From assembly GCA_964523675.1 (NCBI GenBank), contig CAZFZT010000007.1, positions 1 through 64,000 of the forward strand: 64,000 nucleotides of DNA. The letters run 5' to 3'. Shown here one piece after another: positions 1 through 8,965 of the stretch. A program made the position numbers and the translations under genes. The notes beneath the pieces were generated by a model. The model was given only the letters and a program-made list of their open reading frames with translations, was not told the origin of the DNA and did no database searches. Every line of letters begins with the position of its first letter. The stretch's first letter is position 1. This DNA comes from CAZFZT01 sp964523675 (GTDB lineage: Bacteria > Planctomycetota > Phycisphaerae > Phycisphaerales > SM1A02).

Positions 1-2984
1 GCAATCTGCTTTCGTCAAACGGCGTCGACATCACCACGAGCGGCGCAGCGGGCATCGATGTTGATGGTGCCGCTTCGCTGGGCGGGAACCTGACCGCTCA
101 GCAGGGCAATATCGACGTTGCGGGGCAGGTGACGATCACGGGCGCGAACGTAGTCATCGATGCTGATGATCAGATCATCCTTGGCGCTGATGTCGCAGGC
201 GACTTGGGAACCGAGAACCTGACGCTCAGCAGCGGCACCGGCTCCGAGGTCGTTGGCGCGGTCAGCAGTCTCGATAACCTCATCATCCAGGGTGGCGGCT
301 TCACTGGATCCGATGTCACACTGACGAGCGCCCTTGATCTCACTGGTGTCAATGGCGGTGAACAGGTGTCGGTGACTGGAAACCTTCAAGCGAATGAACT
401 GCTCACTGCAGCGGAAGCATATGAGGTTCTGCTGACCGGTGGCGCGACGATTGAGCAGGCCGTCGAGTTCCTCAATACCAATGGAGTGACGTTGGGCGGC
501 GGCGCAACCTATGACTTCAACGGCGGTCTGACCAGCACGGCCTCGACGACGACGCTCGACGGCACGATCAACGCGATCGACAACGAGATCGTCTTCGGCG
601 AAGTGCTGCTGAGCGGGGACTCGGAGGTCAATACCACGACACCTCTTGCAGGCGGCGGTGGTGGCGGGGACATTACGTACGGCGTCATCAACAGCACGCC
701 TGGCAATTACAAAGTCCTCGAGAGTAATGCCGGGGCCGGCTCCGTGACGTTCGACGGCGCGGTCGGCACTGCTGCGGACGGCCAACTTGGCGGGCTCGGT
801 GTGACTGCCGCCACCATTCATATCAACGGCGGCTCGATCAATACGATGTCAAACGCTGCCGCAAATGCCACTGGCTATCAGGAGTACAACGGCCAGGTGC
901 TGCTTGGCGCGAATACCACCTTGATGAGCGCCGGCGGTGATAACGGTGATGGCCAGGTGTCGTTCCTCACCACGGTGGATAGCACCGGTGATGGCAACGT
1001 TACATCCGACTTCCACACCCTTGCCATTGACGCTGGTACCGGTGATGTCGCCTTCGGCGGCGCGGTTGGCTCGGCCGCTGACGGGGTTCTCGGAGAGCTT
1101 CACGTGACCGGAGGAACGATCAGCCTAGCCGGCGGCTCAGTGACGACGATGTCCAATGGCGTCGCAGGCGCAAGTGGTGACCAAACCTTCGTCGGCAATG
1201 TCGTTCTCCAAGAGAACACCGTGGTCACAACCATCGGTGGTGACAATGGCGACGGAAGCATTGAGTTCGCCGGAGCAATCGACTCCTCGGCCGGCGACAA
1301 TCGCACGCTCGATCTTGATGCAGGCGCCGGTCAGGTCACCTTTGGTGGCCAGGTGGGCGGCTCCAATGCCAATGCTGACGGCGAACTGGGTTCGCTGCAT
1401 GTCACTGCCTCACAGATCAACGTCGACGGCGGACTGGTTCGCACTGAAGCAGGCAATGGCGCGACCGGCAAACAGCTCTATGACGGACCCGTGGTCCTTG
1501 GAGCGGATGCGGAGTTCGAGGCGATCGGCTTTATGGTTGATCCCAACACGAACGAACTCTTTGCGATTGAGTTCCTGAATACTATTGATTCAGACGGCAC
1601 GCCCCACAATCTGACGGTGAAGACCACGTCGATCGACGATGGTGACCACACGACCGCAAATGGTGGCGGCATCTGGTTCCATGACAGCGTCGGTAGTAAT
1701 GATGCGATCGGTTCATTCGCCGTCATGGTGGGTGAGTCGCCACAGACGAACTGGGAGAACGTCGAACAAGGCGCGATTATCCTCTTCGGCGAGGACGGCG
1801 GTGGTGCGATTCTGGTTGTCGCCTCCGATGTGGTGTTGAACAACTTCCTCGATGGTCTGGATCAGGACTACAACGGCCCTGGAGACAACGGCGTTGATGG
1901 CTTCCTCCACACCAATTTCGCCCAGATCGGCTCGTTCAACGACCTGACCTTCCTGCTCAATGGACCCGCAGGTAGTGACCTGTTCACCATGGGAATCGGC
2001 CAGCGGCTGACGGTCCTTGGTGATCTCACGATCAATGGCGCCGGCGGCAAGGTGTACATCGGCGACATCAACACCCTTGGCGATATGAACATCACCGCTG
2101 ATGAGATCCACATCATCCTCCGGCCGTGGCTGGAATCCGATCCCCTCACGGAGATCGGCGTGGATTACACCGCTGGCGGCAACTTCAACTTCAATGGGAA
2201 CATCGTCTACTCGATCAATCCGTTTGCTCCGCCGTTGTTCATCAACCCGACGGGCGGCGCGCCGGCCGGTGAAATCGGCTTCATCTTCAACCCACCTCTG
2301 GAACTGTTCTTCGATGGTGGCCGGTTCCTCGACATCAAACCTCAGGGTGTTTCAACTGAGGATCTTTCAGACGCAATCGCAGCAGCCATTCCTGCGGCGG
2401 CGCAAGCAGCGGAAGCCGCGTCGGTTCCCGTACTCGCCGCGGACCAGCGGCAGCGGCTGCTCGGCCTTGGAATTGAGATCCGGAATCTTGATGACCTGGA
2501 GTTGATCGATCGGGTTGAAGGACGAGGTTTCTTCGTTGACTACGAATACGATGGCAGCTTTGAAATCCCGGTGAAGGGCGCTGTCGCGATTCCACGACTG
2601 AGTGCAGCGGAAGCTCAGCGCGTGCTCGACATCTGGAGTCAGCTCAATGAGCAGAAGGACAGCTTCGTCAGTTCGATTCGCTCTGCTTGGGATGCATACG
2701 TTGCAGAGGCAGGCATGGACGCGTCACTCGAGCAGCATCTGGGTTGGATTGCTGGCGTTCGCGATGGTGCAAACGCAACAGACGGCCTCACGCCTGATCA
2801 GGCGCGAAACGTCCTTGCCACCTATGACCTGATCGCCGAGTTCCTTGAATGGCTCGAGCCGATGGGTCTCGTGACGAAGGAAGTCGATGTCACCGGCGTC
2901 GCGTATGAGTTCTTGCGAACCTATGCCCCCGGCATCTCGCCGCAGGAATTCAGAACCATCATCCTCGGGAGTTTGGTTCCGTAA
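1..2984 (+). CDS. Repetitive adhesin-like exoprotein, C-terminal part (5' partial)
   Basis: The frame is open from base 3, so the gene begins outside the window; about 990 residues are visible. It is rich in Gly, Asn, Thr, Asp and Val, with strand-turn patterns typical of filamentous-haemagglutinin or autotransporter-like beta-helix passengers. Three tandem repeats of about 96-101 residues begin at 729, 1032 and 1320; each opens with an AGxGxVxFxGxVG motif and carries a GGS/GGL turn, and the first two share GGDNGDG near their ends. From about 2330 the protein becomes non-repetitive, Ala-rich and probably helical. No beta-barrel domain or sorting tail is visible at the C terminus. Surface adhesion is inferred from composition only; substrate and secretion route are unknown. 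A hairpin follows the stop. Confidence 0.75.
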   Translation, partial: NLLSSNGVDITTSGAAGIDVDGAASLGGNLTAQQGNIDVAGQVTITGANVVIDADDQIILGADVAGDLGTENLTLSSGTGSEVVGAVSSLDNLIIQGGGFTGSDVTLTSALDLTGVNGGEQVSVTGNLQANELLTAAEAYEVLLTGGATIEQAVEFLNTNGVTLGGGATYDFNGGLTSTASTTTLDGTINAIDNEIVFGEVLLSGDSEVNTTTPLAGGGGGGDITYGVINSTPGNYKVLESNAGAGSVTFDGAVGTAADGQLGGLGVTAATIHINGGSINTMSNAAANATGYQEYNGQVLLGANTTLMSAGGDNGDGQVSFLTTVDSTGDGNVTSDFHTLAIDAGTGDVAFGGAVGSAADGVLGELHVTGGTISLAGGSVTTMSNGVAGASGDQTFVGNVVLQENTVVTTIGGDNGDGSIEFAGAIDSSAGDNRTLDLDAGAGQVTFGGQVGGSNANADGELGSLHVTASQINVDGGLVRTEAGNGATGKQLYDGPVVLGADAEFEAIGFMVDPNTNELFAIEFLNTIDSDGTPHNLTVKTTSIDDGDHTTANGGGIWFHDSVGSNDAIGSFAVMVGESPQTNWENVEQGAIILFGEDGGGAILVVASDVVLNNFLDGLDQDYNGPGDNGVDGFLHTNFAQIGSFNDLTFLLNGPAGSDLFTMGIGQRLTVLGDLTINGAGGKVYIGDINTLGDMNITADEIHIILRPWLESDPLTEIGVDYTAGGNFNFNGNIVYSINPFAPPLFINPTGGAPAGEIGFIFNPPLELFFDGGRFLDIKPQGVSTEDLSDAIAAAIPAAAQAAEAASVPVLAADQRQRLLGLGIEIRNLDDLELIDRVEGRGFFVDYEYDGSFEIPVKGAVAIPRLSAAEAQRVLDIWSQLNEQKDSFVSSIRSAWDAYVAEAGMDASLEQHLGWIAGVRDGANATDGLTPDQARNVLATYDLIAEFLEWLEPMGLVTKEVDVTGVAYEFLRTYAPGISPQEFRTIILGSLVP

Positions 2985-3014
2985 CGATTTCGTCTCCCGA
3001 CAAGTACACTAAAG

Positions 3015-3041
3015 CGCGGCAGCACATTTCGTGCTGCCGCG
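3015..3041. terminator. Bidirectional hairpin between converging genes
   Basis: A perfect 11-bp stem (3015-3025 with 3031-3041) and a 5-base loop lie between the convergent exoprotein gene and the PilZ gene. No long T-run follows on either strand (TTCATT on plus, CTTTAG on minus), so termination strength is uncertain. Confidence 0.6.
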
Positions 3042-3085
3042 TTCATTGACGGGTCATTGACGTGCGCAGCCGCCGGAAGAGTTTT

Positions 3086-4072
3086 TCACGCCGAGCGGCG
3101 CAGATCCTGGGTTGCCTGCCGCTGCAGTTGGAGCCGCTGTTGCTGCGCGATGTAGCGGCAAATCTGGTCGACCACGAATTGTTGATGCGCCGGGTTGAAT
3201 GTGAAATCAAACGCAAGGCCGGCGTAGGTTGATTGGGTGGAATCGATGTGCGTATGCACCAGTTTGGCGCTGGCGCAGATCGGTGCGGGTGAATCGGGCA
3301 GGGCAAGTCGAATCCAATACAGTTTGCAAGCCCCCAGACCTGAGGCGTCTTTCGGATCAATCCGCACACCCACGCCGCCGCCGCCGACGTTCATCAGTGT
3401 TCCGTGCAACTTGGGGCCGACGTTTGGCATCAGGTCAAGAGGCGGGGCGCAGTCACCGCACGGTTTGCTGCCGGAGGGTTTGCCCGTTTCAATGTCGACG
3501 CCGACTTCATTTGCCCGCTCCGCAAGCACCACAGAGGCCGGGTCAAGCAGCGGCCAGAGTTCGACGCGAGGCAGATTCAGGGCCGTCGTCTCGAAACGGT
3601 AGTATTCACGTCGTTGGCAGCGCTCAACCGCATTCGGTACGACGAGCCGCATGGCGGGGATGACTGTCCGACCGTTAAGCCGGAATTCAGCCAGACCAAG
3701 ATTCGTCGTGTTGAACGTCCACCGGTTCTGGCCGATGGCCATGATTCCGGTGAGGTTGATGCCGACATCGATTCGTATGGCATGGCCCATCGAGGCGGGT
3801 CTCTCGGTGAGCATTTCCGTGGGGCCGACATCGAGAAGCCGCACCCTCCACATCAGATCGTTATGCTCGTCACCACCATTATAATGGCGTGAGATCGCGA
3901 TCTCGATCGCGCCATTTCGTTGCGCAATCTGTTGAAGGCACGACCGCCAATGCTGTGTCCGTGATCGATTTGCGGGCACGAGTGAATCTTCCGAAGTGTT
4001 CCGACAAATTGCCGCGGCTTCTTGCCAGAGTGCGGCATCTCCTCTATCGGCGGAGGTACTCGATGACTTCAA
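3086..4072 (-). CDS. YcgR-like PilZ domain protein (c-di-GMP binding)
   Basis: The C-terminal half carries a PilZ signature: RREYYR (an RxxxR-type motif), then about 85 residues later NVGGGGVGVR, equivalent to the (D/N)xSxxG motif. The roughly 90 residues before it resemble the YcgR N-terminal domain. Proteins of this type bind cyclic di-GMP and modulate motility or exopolysaccharide output, which is inferred here from the family. The start is uncertain: the longest frame opens with TTG at 4072, GTG at 3979 is another option, and the first ATG (3853) would cut into the N domain. It lies 24 bases after the methyltransferase on the same strand and is probably co-transcribed with it. Between the two motifs there is a Cys-containing stretch (KPCGDCAPP) unusual for the family. 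Confidence 0.7.
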   Translation of the reverse strand: MKSSSTSADRGDAALWQEAAAICRNTSEDSLVPANRSRTQHWRSCLQQIAQRNGAIEIAISRHYNGGDEHNDLMWRVRLLDVGPTEMLTERPASMGHAIRIDVGINLTGIMAIGQNRWTFNTTNLGLAEFRLNGRTVIPAMRLVVPNAVERCQRREYYRFETTALNLPRVELWPLLDPASVVLAERANEVGVDIETGKPSGSKPCGDCAPPLDLMPNVGPKLHGTLMNVGGGGVGVRIDPKDASGLGACKLYWIRLALPDSPAPICASAKLVHTHIDSTQSTYAGLAFDFTFNPAHQQFVVDQICRYIAQQQRLQLQRQATQDLRRSA

Positions 4073-4096
4073 GAGAGTCCGCCTGTGAGGTCGTGA

Positions 4097-4813
4097 TCAG
4101 CGGTCCTCTGCCGGTCGCAGAACGAGTAGCCCGCCCTCGGCGTCACGAACCGGCTCCGATAATCCGGCCAGCCGCGCCACGAGCGAGAGCGTGCCGCTTG
4201 TCCAGAGCCGGTACCGCGTGTCATCCTCGGCGAGGAACCATCGCTCAGAATCGACATCATTACCGGTCCGAATCGTGAATATAGCGTCGTGATCGCTCCA
4301 AATCAGTTGCATCGACCCGTCTTCACTCACGCCGCTCGTCCAGTTGCCTTCGGTGAGCTCCGGCCAGAGGTCATGCGGCACATCGTCCACGATCAACATG
4401 CCTTCAGCCACAAGCAGTCGTCGCAAGCCAGCAAGCAGATCGATCGCCTCATCAAGATCATGAACGCACATGAGCGTATTCCCCAGCAGTAGGATGGTGT
4501 CGAACGCCGCAACCTGCTTCGCTTGCCGAAGCCAGGTGGCGATGTCGGCCTCGATGAGCGTCGGATTGAGGTGGCTATGACCCTGTAGGTTCGTCTCACA
4601 CGCGCGGAGCACCGTGGCGTCATGATCGATCCCGGTGACGTGATGTCCTTGCTGGGCTATGGGCACAAGGAGCCGGCCGGCGCCACATCCCAGATCAAGC
4701 ACGCGCCTTGGCGGAACTGCCAGCAGCCGCATTACGGCGATGACCTGTGCGGCCGAACGCTCCGGTTCGTGCGGCAAAACGGCGTCGAGCGCGATGCGCC
4801 CCCGATCATTCAT
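4097..4813 (-). CDS. Class I SAM-dependent methyltransferase
   Basis: A 238-residue protein with the SAM-binding motif I VLDLGCGAGRLL near residue 40, an acidic motif II (TGIDHD) about 20 residues later, and a downstream LLLGNTLM strand: a Rossmann-fold methyltransferase of the Methyltransf_25/11 type. The substrate cannot be read from sequence. The start at 4813 overlaps the TgpA-like stop by 8 bases, suggesting translational coupling; an ATG at 4843 would overlap by 38 bases and is less likely. It is downstream in the DUF58-transglutaminase series, which does not by itself show a role in that system. Confidence 0.8.
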   Translation of the reverse strand: MNDRGRIALDAVLPHEPERSAAQVIAVMRLLAVPPRRVLDLGCGAGRLLVPIAQQGHHVTGIDHDATVLRACETNLQGHSHLNPTLIEADIATWLRQAKQVAAFDTILLLGNTLMCVHDLDEAIDLLAGLRRLLVAEGMLIVDDVPHDLWPELTEGNWTSGVSEDGSMQLIWSDHDAIFTIRTGNDVDSERWFLAEDDTRYRLWTSGTLSLVARLAGLSEPVRDAEGGLLVLRPAEDR

Positions 4814-7130
4814 GCCCCGACTCCGGTGGTGCGCCGCGTTCACGCAGTTCGCTGATACGCGATCTCACGAGCGCGACCTCCTCGACAGTCAATGGTTGAT
4901 TCCCGTATCGCGAGCGGTAGAACAGCACAGTAAGCTCACGCAGCACGCGCGCCACCGCCGGATGCTGCCTTTCAAGTTGCTCGGCAAAAGCCAGCGGCGG
5001 CGTCCAGTACGGTTTCACTATGCCTCGTTTCTCAAGCGCATCGAGCGCATCGAGATAGAAGCCGGCATCGCGCAGCATGCGTTGGTACTCGGCTTCCCAG
5101 AATCCTAAAGAGCCGCGCTTTCGCAGGTGCTCAAGCCGGGTGCGACGCCGAATGGTTCGCGAGCGGCGTAGCAGTTTCACGAGTACCGTTAGCGCCAGGA
5201 TCAGGATGCCGAGTACACAAGCAAGGTAAATCGATCCCGCCGGTCCCAGAGAGAAGGCGACGTTCGCACTGAGAAACCACTCTCGAACGATGGCCACTCC
5301 GTTCGAGAGGCGCTCGCCAAGGCGAAGATCCCATCCCTCCGCAATGCGCTGCTGCGTATGAGCGTCGAATGCAAGCACGTTGTATGACCACACCGCATCA
5401 ACGCGGTCATATATCGCATGAAAACGTTCGCCGATCGACGCGGGTTCGTTGGTGATTTCTTCCAGCACTGCGGCAGGTGTCGGATCGAACGCGCTCCAAC
5501 GGCGCTCTCCTGTTCGCACTTCAACCCATGCATGGGCGTTGCGCTCGAGGACTTCGTACCGGCCAGCGAGCTCGTTGTATTCACTCGCCAGGTATCCGAC
5601 CACCAGCCGCGACTGAATGCCCAGGTTTTCGCACAGGGCAACCAGCGCAGATGCGAAATACTCACAATGGCCGCGCTTCGCTTCAAACAGGAAGTGCCGA
5701 ACGGGATCCTCTCGCTCGCCATCCACTTCCGGAATGATGAAGTCAAGGTCCAGTGTATAGGAGAACTCAGGCGTATCGAACGATTGCGCTAGGGCGCGTG
5801 CGGCCTCACGTGCCCACCTCCAATAGCCCTCCGCGTCGTAAAACGGATCAGGTTGCTGCTGAGCGATGCCTGCCTCGGCGAGGATCGAGAGCGCATGGTC
5901 GCGCACGCGCTCGTCGTGCAGAAGATGAAGACCGCCGCGCTTGCGAATCGGCGCGTCCTCGATAACGTGCGCTGCGACGGCTTCCGTCGGGACTGGTTGG
6001 AAGCGAACGCGGTAGGTCAGTGGAGGAGCGCCGGTGTTGCACAGCGACACGAGCTGCGTTCGGCGATCGTAAAGGAGCTCGGTGCTGCGATCGGCGCTCA
6101 CTGCTACAGGCGCATACAGCGAGAAAATGGCGTCCGGTTCGGCACGTGAACGAACGACCAGTGTGAGTGTTCGCACCGGTTCGGGAGCGATCGGCGAGAA
6201 TGCCGTGAAAGAGTGCGATGCCACGCTGAATCGCTGTGGCAGCCCACGAGTGCGGAGCCAACGGCCGTCGCCTGCGTAACGATCGAATACTGCCCCTCGC
6301 AGTCGCAGCGGCTCGTAAAAATGCATCGGCTCATCCGCCTGATCAAGGAGTTCCACCGACATGACCGACCGGCGGGACTCGGAGATACGGCCGCCGGTGA
6401 GGAGATTGACTTCGTCCGTGAAACCGGTTGTCAACCTGTTGCGGTGCGAGTGTAGGCCTGGCACTGCATTCTCTAGAACACCTCGGGGAAAGGCAATAAA
6501 CACCATGACGCCGAGGGAGAAGCCGGCGATGCCGACCGCTCCGACGAGCCCCCGGAAGTTGCCTGTTGCGTGTTGGCCGAAGATGGGCTTGAGCGGTGGC
6601 AGCGGCGCGCCGGCGGTTGAGATGACACCGGCGGTGGCGAGCGACTTCCTGCGTTCTGCGCTTGCGCGTTCGTGCGCTGCGTACATTTGATACAGCAGCA
6701 GAACGTAGATGCCAAGCATCGCGTAGACGATCAGGATGATGCTGAAGAGCAGGCCTGATGCATCAAGAGTCGCGACGAGCATGAGCAGGAGACTCAGGAG
6801 AAGGAGATGCCCATGATCGCGCGCGGTGTTGCGCTCATACAGTTTTATGAGCGTCAGCCACAGGCCGAACCGACCGAGGACTCCATGAACGTCATCAAGT
6901 CCCTGGATCAGCTCCGCAGCCGCATAGAGCGCAACCGCAACGACGAGGAGGTGTGATACCCAGCGCGGGAGAGAGCGGCCGCGCGGCCCCTCAGTCACAT
7001 ACCAGCTCATGGCGGCGAGTGAGCCCGACACCAGGAGCAGCGTGATGCTCTGCTGCGCCAGCCCCAGCGACACAATGCTGAGGAAGACGAGCGTGAACGC
7101 CATTGCGGGAAAACGGCGCAGCAGTTTCAT
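4806..7130 (-). CDS. TgpA-like membrane transglutaminase (DUF3488/DUF4129 type)
   Basis: 774 residues. About six hydrophobic helices occupy roughly residues 8-230, a large soluble domain follows, and one more helix lies near 610-630 before a charged tail, the architecture of TgpA (DUF3488, transglutaminase core, DUF4129). The catalytic triad is visible: Cys489 in GHCEYFASA, His533 in NAHAWVEV and Asp549 in FDPTPA. In Pseudomonas TgpA the transglutaminase domain is periplasmic and essential; the substrate is unknown. Its start overlaps the DUF58 stop by ATGA (7127-7130), and its stop overlaps the methyltransferase start. DUF58 and TgpA genes usually travel with a MoxR ATPase; none is present in this window. 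Confidence 0.88.
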   Translation of the reverse strand: MKLLRRFPAMAFTLVFLSIVSLGLAQQSITLLLVSGSLAAMSWYVTEGPRGRSLPRWVSHLLVVAVALYAAAELIQGLDDVHGVLGRFGLWLTLIKLYERNTARDHGHLLLLSLLLMLVATLDASGLLFSIILIVYAMLGIYVLLLYQMYAAHERASAERRKSLATAGVISTAGAPLPPLKPIFGQHATGNFRGLVGAVGIAGFSLGVMVFIAFPRGVLENAVPGLHSHRNRLTTGFTDEVNLLTGGRISESRRSVMSVELLDQADEPMHFYEPLRLRGAVFDRYAGDGRWLRTRGLPQRFSVASHSFTAFSPIAPEPVRTLTLVVRSRAEPDAIFSLYAPVAVSADRSTELLYDRRTQLVSLCNTGAPPLTYRVRFQPVPTEAVAAHVIEDAPIRKRGGLHLLHDERVRDHALSILAEAGIAQQQPDPFYDAEGYWRWAREAARALAQSFDTPEFSYTLDLDFIIPEVDGEREDPVRHFLFEAKRGHCEYFASALVALCENLGIQSRLVVGYLASEYNELAGRYEVLERNAHAWVEVRTGERRWSAFDPTPAAVLEEITNEPASIGERFHAIYDRVDAVWSYNVLAFDAHTQQRIAEGWDLRLGERLSNGVAIVREWFLSANVAFSLGPAGSIYLACVLGILILALTVLVKLLRRSRTIRRRTRLEHLRKRGSLGFWEAEYQRMLRDAGFYLDALDALEKRGIVKPYWTPPLAFAEQLERQHPAVARVLRELTVLFYRSRYGNQPLTVEEVALVRSRISELRERGAPPESGHE

Positions 7131-8449
7131 GCGCCGCCTCCGTTGATTGATGCTGCATTCGCAGGCGCCGGCTCAGTGCGAAGGAACTTCAGAGGTTGAA
7201 ACCATGCTCGATCCGCCCGCTTCGGCGGATCAAGCGCCTGCGGCTTCCAGCCGATCGGTCCCGCGGTCAGCCGATCGAGCTGCCTCGCTGTGAAATACGT
7301 GATATCGCTTCGGTCCGAGAGTGGTCTGACACGATCCGGACGAATGACGAGCAGACCGGCGCGGGCCTGATCGAACAGGATGGCGAAATCGGGTTGATCG
7401 CGATTCTCGTCAAGATTGATTGATGCCAGTGCTGCGAGGAGCCGTCGTGCGTGCCAGAAGTTGCGCCGGACAGGCAGGTGAATCGGGTTCGCTCCACCGA
7501 CCCCGACGACGGTCAGGCCGATTTCATAACCCAGCTGATTTGCCTGGTGGATCACTGAGGCGGCAAGACTGATAGCGCGCTCTTCAAGCTCGCGTGGCGT
7601 TGTTGATTCATGCGCCTCGACCCGCAGTTCATCAGTCGGAGTTGAGAGGTCGATCACGACCCGAATGCGTGGCGGGCTGGGCAACGAGCGTTCAATGCAA
7701 ACGATCTGCTCGCCGCCCCACGTCGCGCTGCGTTTCCATGCGATGTGGCGAATACTCTCATTATGACGGTATTCGCGCAGCCCGAAGTAGTCGTCTGCGC
7801 CGCCGGCTCGTTGCGTGATGCGTGTGCCGACAGGCCCCGGGGTGTCGATTGACCGCAGCAGGCCACGACGCAACTGGTAAAGCCGTGGATAGATGCGCGT
7901 GTGTTGCGGCTGTTCGATCGTAATGGACTTCTTGATCAGCCCGAATGGGAATGTGGTCCAGACGCGAATAGCGCCGAAGGTCGCTTCGCCCCGCGCGATC
8001 GGCCAGAAGATCGCTTCCCCGTGTACGGTTTCGCGCGGTCCAACGTGCATCACCCATGCGCCGCCGCGATCCATGAGTCGTTGCCAGCCCCTCTCGGATA
8101 CATGTTCCGTCGCGGCCTTTGCGCCGCCACCATGCCCGAATGATCCGACGGGCAACTCTTCGATGTGAATGTTGAAGATCGGGACGAACCGGTTTCGATT
8201 CCGAATCTGGTAGCGGACAATGAGCGGCTCACCAACCGCGACGTGCTCTGGATCGATCCGCCGAATCTGAATACCGAGCATCATCACGCCTGAAACGATC
8301 CCGGAAATGATCAAGCCCGAGAACATGAGCCCGAAAATCCAGAACAGCATGTTGTTCTGCGAGTTCATTGCCGCCGAGCCGACGAGCAGCACCAGGAAGC
8401 AGTAGAGCAGGGCGGGCAGATGAAGGTGATACCGACGTTGCATGGTCAT
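7127..8449 (-). CDS. DUF58 domain membrane protein
   Basis: 440 residues. Two hydrophobic helices near residues 10-60 are followed by a soluble domain containing the DUF58 core GGADDYFGLREYRHNESI then RHIAWK, and a von Willebrand A-like continuation (RVVIDLSTP). DUF58 proteins are partners of MoxR AAA ATPases and TgpA transglutaminases, and are thought to assemble or mature envelope complexes; that role is inferred from the family. The start at 8449 overlaps the upstream lipoprotein stop by ATGA and its stop overlaps tgpA by ATGA, so the three are very likely one transcript with coupled translation. Confidence 0.88.
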   Translation of the reverse strand: MTMQRRYHLHLPALLYCFLVLLVGSAAMNSQNNMLFWIFGLMFSGLIISGIVSGVMMLGIQIRRIDPEHVAVGEPLIVRYQIRNRNRFVPIFNIHIEELPVGSFGHGGGAKAATEHVSERGWQRLMDRGGAWVMHVGPRETVHGEAIFWPIARGEATFGAIRVWTTFPFGLIKKSITIEQPQHTRIYPRLYQLRRGLLRSIDTPGPVGTRITQRAGGADDYFGLREYRHNESIRHIAWKRSATWGGEQIVCIERSLPSPPRIRVVIDLSTPTDELRVEAHESTTPRELEERAISLAASVIHQANQLGYEIGLTVVGVGGANPIHLPVRRNFWHARRLLAALASINLDENRDQPDFAILFDQARAGLLVIRPDRVRPLSDRSDITYFTARQLDRLTAGPIGWKPQALDPPKRADRAWFQPLKFLRTEPAPANAASINGGGA

Positions 8450-8910
8450 TGAAACCGTTCAATATCCCGGTGAAAGTCGTCGGGAGCGGCGAAGGGTGTT
8501 GAACGACCGGGCATGATGTTGATGATGAGCGGACGGCTGGCGCTTGAGAGAGGCAATGCGATCGTCTCCTCGATACTGGTGAAGCCGCGCCGGCTGGCCT
8601 GGATGAGCCACACCTCCTCCATCCATCCTGCGCCGAAGGCGCCCGGGAGCGAAATCGCGAAGGTGCCGTCGTCGGCCGACGTTCCAGTCGCGATGAGTTC
8701 TTGGGACAGTCGGCCCGGGTCTCGATAAATGGCAATGCGTACACCGGGTACGCCTTGTCCGGCAGCGGCTTCCTTGGCAGATGGGGCAATGACCATCCCG
8801 CTCCAGCCGGCCTCAACGACGCGGCCGTGCAACGTGTAGCCGCAACCCGTGAGCAGAACTGCGGCGGCCAAAGCGCTCGCGAAGCGAATAGTGCAGATGA
8901 GTGCGTTCAT
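8446..8910 (-). CDS. Lipoprotein with carboxypeptidase-regulatory-like fold
   Basis: 154 residues starting MNALICTIRFASALAAAVLL with lipobox LLTGC, so probably lipidated at that Cys. The mature part contains VPGVRIAIYRDPGRL and ADDGTFAISLPG, the pattern of the beta-sandwich CarboxypepD_reg/SpaA-like module (a single domain). The frame is open further upstream to 9162 but that part lacks coding character and would bury the signal peptide, so 8910 is preferred. It sits between a membrane protein and DUF58 on the same strand and overlaps DUF58 by ATGA, suggesting it works with the DUF58-TgpA pair in the envelope. Its exact role is unknown. Confidence 0.72.
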   Translation of the reverse strand: MNALICTIRFASALAAAVLLTGCGYTLHGRVVEAGWSGMVIAPSAKEAAAGQGVPGVRIAIYRDPGRLSQELIATGTSADDGTFAISLPGAFGAGWMEEVWLIQASRRGFTSIEETIALPLSSASRPLIINIMPGRSTPFAAPDDFHRDIERFQ

Positions 8911-8965
8911 GCTTCTGTTAATGGTAACGCTGGCGTGGCAGCCCTGGCAATCGTGTTGAGGGGCC

